A stretch of 8,602 nt of DNA from Candidatus Zambryskibacteria bacterium RIFCSPLOWO2_01_FULL_47_14 (lineage in GTDB: Bacteria; Patescibacteria; Paceibacteria; UBA9973; Zambryskibacteraceae), in the NCBI GenBank assembly GCA_001824005.1, contig MHWG01000023.1:6839-15440 (forward strand), read 5' to 3'. The translations under genes and the position numbers were made by a program. This document shows positions 5,459 to 8,602 of the stretch, one piece after another (the first letter of the stretch is position 1; every line of letters starts with the position of its first letter). Under the pieces are notes generated by a model, which saw only the letters and a program-made list of their open reading frames with translations, searched no databases and was not told where the DNA came from.

Positions 5459-6676
5459 ATGGAATTTCTAAGACGGCATGGGGCAATCCTCGCACTATGG
5501 CTCATCATCGCCTTCGTCTTCTACAATATCGGCTATCGCTCGGGGGAGAATGGAGTCTCCGGCACTGCCCTTAGTATCGAGAATGCCGAATCCGCCGAGG
5601 CGCCTCTTGATTTCAGCCCATTCTGGAAGGCCTGGAACATCCTCAATGAGAAGTATGTTCCGGCAAGCACCACCGTGGCGGTAGTAGAAGACGAGGAGAA
5701 GCTCTACGGCGCCATAAGTGGCCTAGCAGCATCGCTTGAGGACCCGTACACAGTCTTCTTCCCGCCAGTCGAGGCCAAGCTCTTTGAATCCGACATCCGC
5801 GGCAACTTCGAAGGAGTGGGCATGGAGATTCTAGCCCAAGACGGGGCTATCACCGTGATCGCACCGCTTAAAGATTCTCCCGCTTTCCGCGCGGGTATGC
5901 TCGCCGGAGATAGGATTATCAAGATCAACGGCAAGGAGACCTCCGGCCTCACTACCGAGGACGCCGTCCAACTTATTCGCGGTCCACGAGGTACTGCCGT
6001 TACCGTGACGGTCTTCAGAGAGGGAGTCAAGGAACCATTCGAGGTGAGGCTTGTCCGTGACATCATCAATATCCCGATTATTAATACTCGAAGCCTGCCA
6101 AACGGCGTCTTTGTTATTGAGCTTTACAGCTTCTCGGAACAGTCTCCCAACCTTTTCCGGAACGCTTTGCGGGAATTCGTCCTCTCCAACAACGATAAAC
6201 TGATCCTCGATCTGCGCGGCAATCCCGGCGGCTATCTGGAAGCGGCCATAGATATGGCAAGCTGGTTTCTGCCGGCAAGCAAGGTGGTCGTGCGTGAGGA
6301 CTTCGGCGGCAGAAAGGACGAGAAGGTTTACAGAAGCCGAGGCTATGACGTCTTCGCCGATAATTTGAAATTCGTGATTCTTATCGATAAGGGTTCGGCT
6401 TCAGCATCGGAAATATTGGCGGGCGCACTCGCCGAGCACGGCAAGGCGATCCTCGTCGGGGAAACAACTTTCGGCAAAGGCAGCGTGCAAGAGCTCATTG
6501 GCATCACATCAGAAACTTCGCTCAAGGTAACTGTCGCCAGATGGCTCACCCCCAAAGGCCTTTCGATTTCGGAGAAGGGGATAGAACCTGATTACAAAGT
6601 TCTTCGCACCCCAGCCGATATGGAAGCCGGTCGCGATCCGCAACTCGACAAAGCATTGGAGATATTGAAAAATTAA
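5459..6676 (+). CDS. S41 family C-terminal processing protease with PDZ domain
   Basis: The protein has 405 residues, typical for the CtpA family. A basic N-terminus (MEFLRRHG) and a hydrophobic helix at about 9-28 anchor or export it, so it acts outside the membrane, trimming protein C-termini. A helical cap region (FSPFWKAWNILNEKYV) precedes a PDZ domain at roughly 115-200 (EGVGMEIL, then GDRIIKINGKE). The peptidase domain follows: LILDLRGNPGG, then the catalytic serine S315 in GSASASE and lysine K340 in FGKGSVQ. These are 25 residues apart, as S430 and K455 are in E. coli Tsp; E326 takes the place of Tsp D441. No SD; a TACAAT 7 bases before the ATG suggests a leaderless mRNA. The divergent neighbour is cysS. 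Confidence 0.95.
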   Translation: MEFLRRHGAILALWLIIAFVFYNIGYRSGENGVSGTALSIENAESAEAPLDFSPFWKAWNILNEKYVPASTTVAVVEDEEKLYGAISGLAASLEDPYTVFFPPVEAKLFESDIRGNFEGVGMEILAQDGAITVIAPLKDSPAFRAGMLAGDRIIKINGKETSGLTTEDAVQLIRGPRGTAVTVTVFREGVKEPFEVRLVRDIINIPIINTRSLPNGVFVIELYSFSEQSPNLFRNALREFVLSNNDKLILDLRGNPGGYLEAAIDMASWFLPASKVVVREDFGGRKDEKVYRSRGYDVFADNLKFVILIDKGSASASEILAGALAEHGKAILVGETTFGKGSVQELIGITSETSLKVTVARWLTPKGLSISEKGIEPDYKVLRTPADMEAGRDPQLDKALEILKN

Positions 6677-6706
6677 CTTAATTATTCTAATTTCTAATTG
6701 ACCTAA
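6675..6706 (+). repeat. 7-bp-period array before rplI
   Basis: From the stop of the protease gene to the rplI ATG the sequence steps in 7-base units resembling AATTTCT (AACTTAA, TTATTCT, AATTTCT, AATTGAC), ending at CTAAATG, which contains the start codon. The array supplies the only candidate -10 (TCTAAT, 8 bases before the ATG); there is no SD. Confidence 0.55.
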
Positions 6707-6973
6707 ATGAAGGTTATTTTTCTAAAAGATGTAAAAGGGCAGGGGAGGAAGTTCGAAGAGAAGAGTGTAGCCGACGGCTATGCCCTTAATTTCCTCCTGC
6801 CGAGAAACTTCGCCGTCACAGCAGATAACGCAAGCAGAGTAAAAGTAGAGGAACTTAAAAAAGCTAGTGAAGCCAACAAAGCCAAAGAAGCTATGGAGCT
6901 TGAAGAAAAGGAGAAGAAGCGCTTAGAAAAGCATCAGGCGCTCGAGGAGTTCAGGAAAGCACAACATTCATAA
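6707..6973 (+). CDS. rplI: ribosomal protein bL9, C-terminal domain absent
   Basis: bL9 binds 23S rRNA near the base of the L1 stalk. The N-terminal domain is clear: [28 protein letters not shown], then a long charged helix ([15 protein letters not shown] and on). The protein stops at 88 residues, while bacterial bL9 is about 148 residues with a second globular domain. The missing part is not present in another frame, because the downstream DNA is rpmA on the opposite strand. This is therefore a shortened but intact-looking protein, not a frameshift. The gene starts 30 bases after the protease stop and has no SD. Confidence 0.9.
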   Translation: MKVIFLKDVKGQGRKFEEKSVADGYALNFLLPRNFAVTADNASRVKVEELKKASEANKAKEAMELEEKEKKRLEKHQALEEFRKAQHS

Positions 6974-7229
6974 CCTTCTTCTTCATCACGCTGTTGTCGA
7001 AGTGGACCTTGCGCTTGTAGGAGAGAGCGACGCGGCCGTCTATTGCCGCAAAGAGGGTGTGGTCTTTGCCCATAAGCACATTCTTGCCCGGCAGGACGTC
7101 GGTGCCGCGCTGGCGCACGAGCACAAAGCCCTTCTTGGCGAGAGCGCCAGGAGTAACCTTGATTCCCAGCCGCTTAGATTGGGAATCTCGGCCGTTCTTT
7201 GTCGTACTTGCAGACTTTTTATGTGCCAT
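6951..7229 (-). CDS. rpmA: ribosomal protein bL27
   Basis: bL27 sits near the peptidyl transferase centre of the large subunit. The 92 residues start [20 protein letters not shown], the standard N-terminus without the Firmicutes-type cleaved extension. [19 protein letters not shown] and [14 protein letters not shown] follow, matching the family. The tail (KVMNVV) is slightly longer than the usual 85. The gene converges on rplI and their 3' ends overlap by 23 bp (6951-6973). rplU, its usual operon partner, is not in the window. No SD is seen before the ATG; an AT-rich repeat (7231-7268) lies there. Confidence 0.96.
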   Translation of the reverse strand: MAHKKSASTTKNGRDSQSKRLGIKVTPGALAKKGFVLVRQRGTDVLPGKNVLMGKDHTLFAAIDGRVALSYKRKVHFDNSVMKKKVMNVVLS

Positions 7230-7230
7230 T

Positions 7231-7268
7231 GTTAGTTGATAAGTTAATAAGTTGTATAAGTTGAATAA
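7231..7268. repeat. 8-bp-period AT-rich array between rpmA and the next gene
   Basis: AGTT recurs at 7234, 7242, 7250 and 7259, so the units (such as AATAAGTT, GTATAAGTT) have an 8, 8, 9 spacing. The array fills the divergent gap and must hold the rpmA promoter. Confidence 0.55.
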
Positions 7269-7270
7269 GG

Positions 7271-7276
7271 TATACT
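7271..7276 (+). promoter_or_regulatory. -10 box for the Ada-like membrane protein gene
   Basis: TATACT lies 9 bases before the ATG at 7286, so the leader would be only a few bases. No convincing -35 box; no SD. Confidence 0.4.
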
Positions 7277-7285
7277 AACGGCAAG

Positions 7286-7741
7286 ATGATAACAGAAGAA
7301 GTCGAATTTGACAACAGGCAGCGAGGAGATGAGAGTCTTGACTCTCAGAGTCCGAGCGAACCTGTTGCGACGTTTACGTTCGACAAGAACGGCATAGTCT
7401 CGCCATACCGGAAGTACTATCTTTCGGCCGTCATCATACTGGCGACTCTGCTTGCCTTCGGTCTGGGTCGGCTTTCCGTAGTAGGGGAAAGGGAAGGAAT
7501 CAAGGTTGAATTTGATCCCGCACTCACATCCCTTACCTCCCCGACAATCCAAACCGCATCTTCAATCTTCTCCCTTACTACCCCTAGTGAGGCAGTTTAC
7601 GCTTCCAAAAACGGCAAGAAATACCACTTTCGCGACTGTCCCGGGGTAAAACAGATCTCCGAAGCCAACAAAATCGTCTTCGCCGACGCAAAAGCCGCCG
7701 AAGCCTCCGGGTACACCCTGGCCAGCAATTGCAAACGTTAA
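7286..7741 (+). CDS. single-pass membrane protein with Ada-like metal-binding domain
   Basis: The 151 residues begin with an acidic soluble part, followed by a transmembrane helix near 44-66 (YYLSAVIILATLLAFGLGRL). A Ser/Thr/Pro-rich linker then leads to a C-terminal domain from about 104 to 149: VYASKNGKKYHFRDCPGVKQ and ASGYTLASNCKR. This resembles the small Ada-type zinc-binding fold, with H114, C118 and C149 as possible ligands. In other bacteria such domains are attached to nucleases or ComEC-like proteins, but here there is no catalytic part. The helix orientation suggests the domain is outside the cell. It has no SD and its function is unknown. It is divergent from rpmA. Confidence 0.75.
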   Translation: MITEEVEFDNRQRGDESLDSQSPSEPVATFTFDKNGIVSPYRKYYLSAVIILATLLAFGLGRLSVVGEREGIKVEFDPALTSLTSPTIQTASSIFSLTTPSEAVYASKNGKKYHFRDCPGVKQISEANKIVFADAKAAEASGYTLASNCKR

Positions 7742-7753
7742 TATCCGTTGGTC

Positions 7754-7780
7754 CTATAAAGCCATATTATGGCTTTATAG
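7754..7780. repeat. 27-base AT-rich palindrome after the Ada-like gene
   Basis: A 13-base arm (CTATAAAGCCATA) pairs perfectly with its complement around one central base. It begins 12 bases after the stop. It is AT-rich with no following T-tract, so it may be a weak bidirectional terminator or a protein-binding site. Confidence 0.65.
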
Positions 7781-7814
7781 AGCCATTCTAAACGCAGCAG
7801 GCCACACAAAATGC

Positions 7815-7843
7815 TTGACATCAAGTAGCAGATGTGCTAACAT
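7815..7843 (+). promoter_or_regulatory. consensus promoter of the lysozyme-like gene
   Basis: A perfect TTGACA (7815-7820), a 17-base spacer and TAACAT (7838-7843) make this the strongest promoter in the window. A start near 7850 gives a leader of about 113 bases, unlike the leaderless core genes. Confidence 0.8.
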
Positions 7844-7849
7844 ATTAGT

Positions 7850-7962
7850 AACCAGCGAGAGCTGGCTTTTCGATTGAGCGAGAGTGCCATATTCGGAACT
7901 AGCTGCTCAATATTACCAACTATCCTACTGTTATTATCCAGTTCACTACCATCAGTCTTCTC
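7850..7962 (+). promoter_or_regulatory. structured 5' leader of the lysozyme-like gene
   Basis: The leader holds a CCAGC-GAGA-GCTGG hairpin (7852-7865) with a GNRA tetraloop followed by CTTTTC. It also has a 7-bp pairing ATTGAGC (7873-7879) with GCTCAAT (7905-7911). AGCGAGAG occurs twice (7854 and 7877). No known riboswitch class is recognised and there is no SD before 7963. Confidence 0.45.
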
Positions 7963-7966
7963 ATGA
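7874..7966 (+). other. possible 30-residue upstream ORF overlapping the next start
   Basis: A frame from TTG at 7874 encodes a short hydrophobic peptide (CSILPTILLLLSSSLPSVFS near its end). It stops at TGA 7964-7966, giving an ATGA overlap with the ATG of the lysozyme-like gene. That arrangement fits translational coupling. No SD precedes the TTG, so it may be chance. Confidence 0.2.
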
Positions 7967-8424
7967 GCCTCACTTCAGGCGCGTTTGCCGTGTTACCAGC
8001 GGTTAATCCGCTGGGAACAACCAGCGAGGCCCAAGTGGCAGAGGTTCAGCAGATCACACTTACAGTCAAGTCAGAAGACTATGAGCCATTGAGTGATCCC
8101 AAGAACGTTGAGAGATTTCTCGGCGACTACTTCGCGGATATGCCTCTCATGGCAAAGATCGCCAAGTGCGAATCCCGGAACCGTCATTACGACAAGAACG
8201 GAAGCGTCCTTAGGGGCGAAGTAACACCCTTGGATAGAGGAGTAATGCAGATTAACCTCTATTATCACGAAGGCACTGCCGTAAAGCTCGGTCTCGACCT
8301 ACACAACATCGATGACAACGTGGCCTACGCCCGCTATCTCTACGAGAAGCAAGGCGCCAAGCCTTGGATGTCCTCCTCGGCCTGCTGGTCGAAGTTCAGC
8401 GAAAAGGAGATTGCCAAGAAGTAA
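7963..8424 (+). CDS. small exported lysozyme / transglycosylase-like protein
   Basis: The protein has 153 residues from ATG at 7963. A core from about 60 to 145 (MAKIAKCESRNRHYDKNG, then DRGVMQINLYYHEG) matches a lysozyme/SLT-like fold. E70 in KCESR is the likely catalytic glutamate, and DRGVMQIN is the family's conserved G-x-x-Q-I/N element. C69 and C141 could form a disulfide, which fits an exported protein acting on peptidoglycan. The N-terminus from this ATG is only weakly hydrophobic. The same frame remains open upstream to 7903 and would add VIIQFTTISLL, giving a stronger signal helix, but no ATG, GTG or TTG is available there, and the extension has no basic residues. The start is therefore uncertain; no SD. 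A strong terminator follows. Confidence 0.8.
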   Translation: MSLTSGAFAVLPAVNPLGTTSEAQVAEVQQITLTVKSEDYEPLSDPKNVERFLGDYFADMPLMAKIAKCESRNRHYDKNGSVLRGEVTPLDRGVMQINLYYHEGTAVKLGLDLHNIDDNVAYARYLYEKQGAKPWMSSSACWSKFSEKEIAKK

Positions 8425-8427
8425 TCC

Positions 8428-8468
8428 ACAATAAACCCCTCCGAAGCTTCGGAGGGGTTTATTGTTTT
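8428..8468 (+). terminator. strong intrinsic terminator after the lysozyme-like gene
   Basis: A perfect 38-base palindrome (8428-8465), with core CCCCTCCGAAG and its complement, begins 3 bases after the stop and runs into TTTT. The GC core flanked by A-tract and T-tract is typical of a terminator that could work in both directions. Confidence 0.9.
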
Positions 8469-8515
8469 AGATAAATCTGTTAAATTATTTTCAGACCGCT
8501 CGTTTTGTTTTAATC

Positions 8516-8522
8516 AGGGAGG
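8516..8522 (+). promoter_or_regulatory. Shine-Dalgarno site of the last gene
   Basis: AGGGAGG lies 4 bases before ATG 8527 and 1 base before ATG 8524, so the second ATG may be the real start. Confidence 0.6.
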
Positions 8523-8523
8523 C

Positions 8524-8602
8524 ATGATGGGGAAAGAGGAACAGGAAGAAGTCGAACACGACGACGAAGAATCGAGCCGCCGCGCGCGCTTGCGCGCGGC
8601 TA
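8524..8602 (+). CDS. hypothetical acidic protein, N-terminal part only
   Basis: Two in-frame ATG codons (8524 and 8527) follow a strong SD, and the frame is open to the window edge for 26 codons. It begins MMGKEEQEEVEHDDEESSRR: very acidic, then Arg/Ala-rich (RRARLRAA). The acidic part looks disordered and the basic part may precede a membrane segment beyond the edge. I do not recognise it. The 8425-8523 gap holds only the terminator and an AT-rich stretch with no convincing promoter. Confidence 0.6.
   Translation, partial: MMGKEEQEEVEHDDEESSRRARLRAA

Noticed and set aside
6974..7229. Frameshifted remainder of bL9 downstream of the stop
   Set aside because: The DNA is fully used by rpmA on the other strand and no frame shows a bL9 C-domain.
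8578..8600. GC-rich hairpin at the window end as terminator
   Set aside because: It lies inside an open coding frame without a T-tract and is explained by Arg/Ala codons.

Overview
The window looks like a chromosomal piece of a Patescibacteria (Candidate Phyla Radiation, Parcubacteria-like) genome. This placement is inferred from several signs. Housekeeping genes are packed tightly and mostly lack Shine-Dalgarno (SD) sites, with -10 boxes 6-7 bases before several start codons. Ribosomal protein bL9 is cut down to its N-domain and helix. Short degenerate tandem repeats and palindromes sit between and inside genes. A small exported lysozyme-like protein and a membrane-anchored Ada-like Cys protein are of types I associate with this group. 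UGA appears to act as a stop (rpmA ends in TGA), so the Gly-recoding lineages are unlikely. I see no tRNA, rRNA, CRISPR array, insertion sequence or transposase.

Layout. (1) 1-1111, minus strand: an SD-driven accessory operon of a helix-turn-helix-like protein, a small basic possible OB-fold protein, and a third gene cut by the window edge. (2) 1112-1290: a divergent promoter region. (3) 1291-1800, plus: an unrecognised two-helix membrane protein with a strong SD, ended by a GC-rich terminator. (4) 1848-5430, minus: cysS, then dnaB, then recR (cysteinyl-tRNA synthetase, replicative helicase, recombination mediator). (5) 5459-6973, plus: an S41 C-terminal processing protease, then truncated rplI (bL9). 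(6) 6951-7229, minus: rpmA (bL27), overlapping the rplI tail by 23 bp. (7) 7286-7741, plus: a single-pass membrane protein with an Ada-like Cys domain. (8) 7742-7962: a palindrome, a consensus promoter and a structured leader. (9) 7963-8424, plus: an exported lysozyme/transglycosylase-like protein with a strong terminator. (10) 8524-8602: the start of an acidic unknown protein.

How it works together: the core genes serve protein synthesis (cysS, rplI, rpmA), replication and repair (dnaB, recR) and the cell envelope (S41 protease, Ada-like membrane protein, lysozyme-like protein). The most unusual content is non-coding structure. An 89-bp palindrome-rich element is translated inside cysS. Two exact 7-bp-period arrays are translated inside recR. 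Related 7-10-bp arrays mark several gene junctions. A 22-bp perfect palindrome abuts the dnaB -10 box. The lysozyme-like gene has a structured leader with a possible coupled upstream ORF. I do not see a complete new defence or mobile system.
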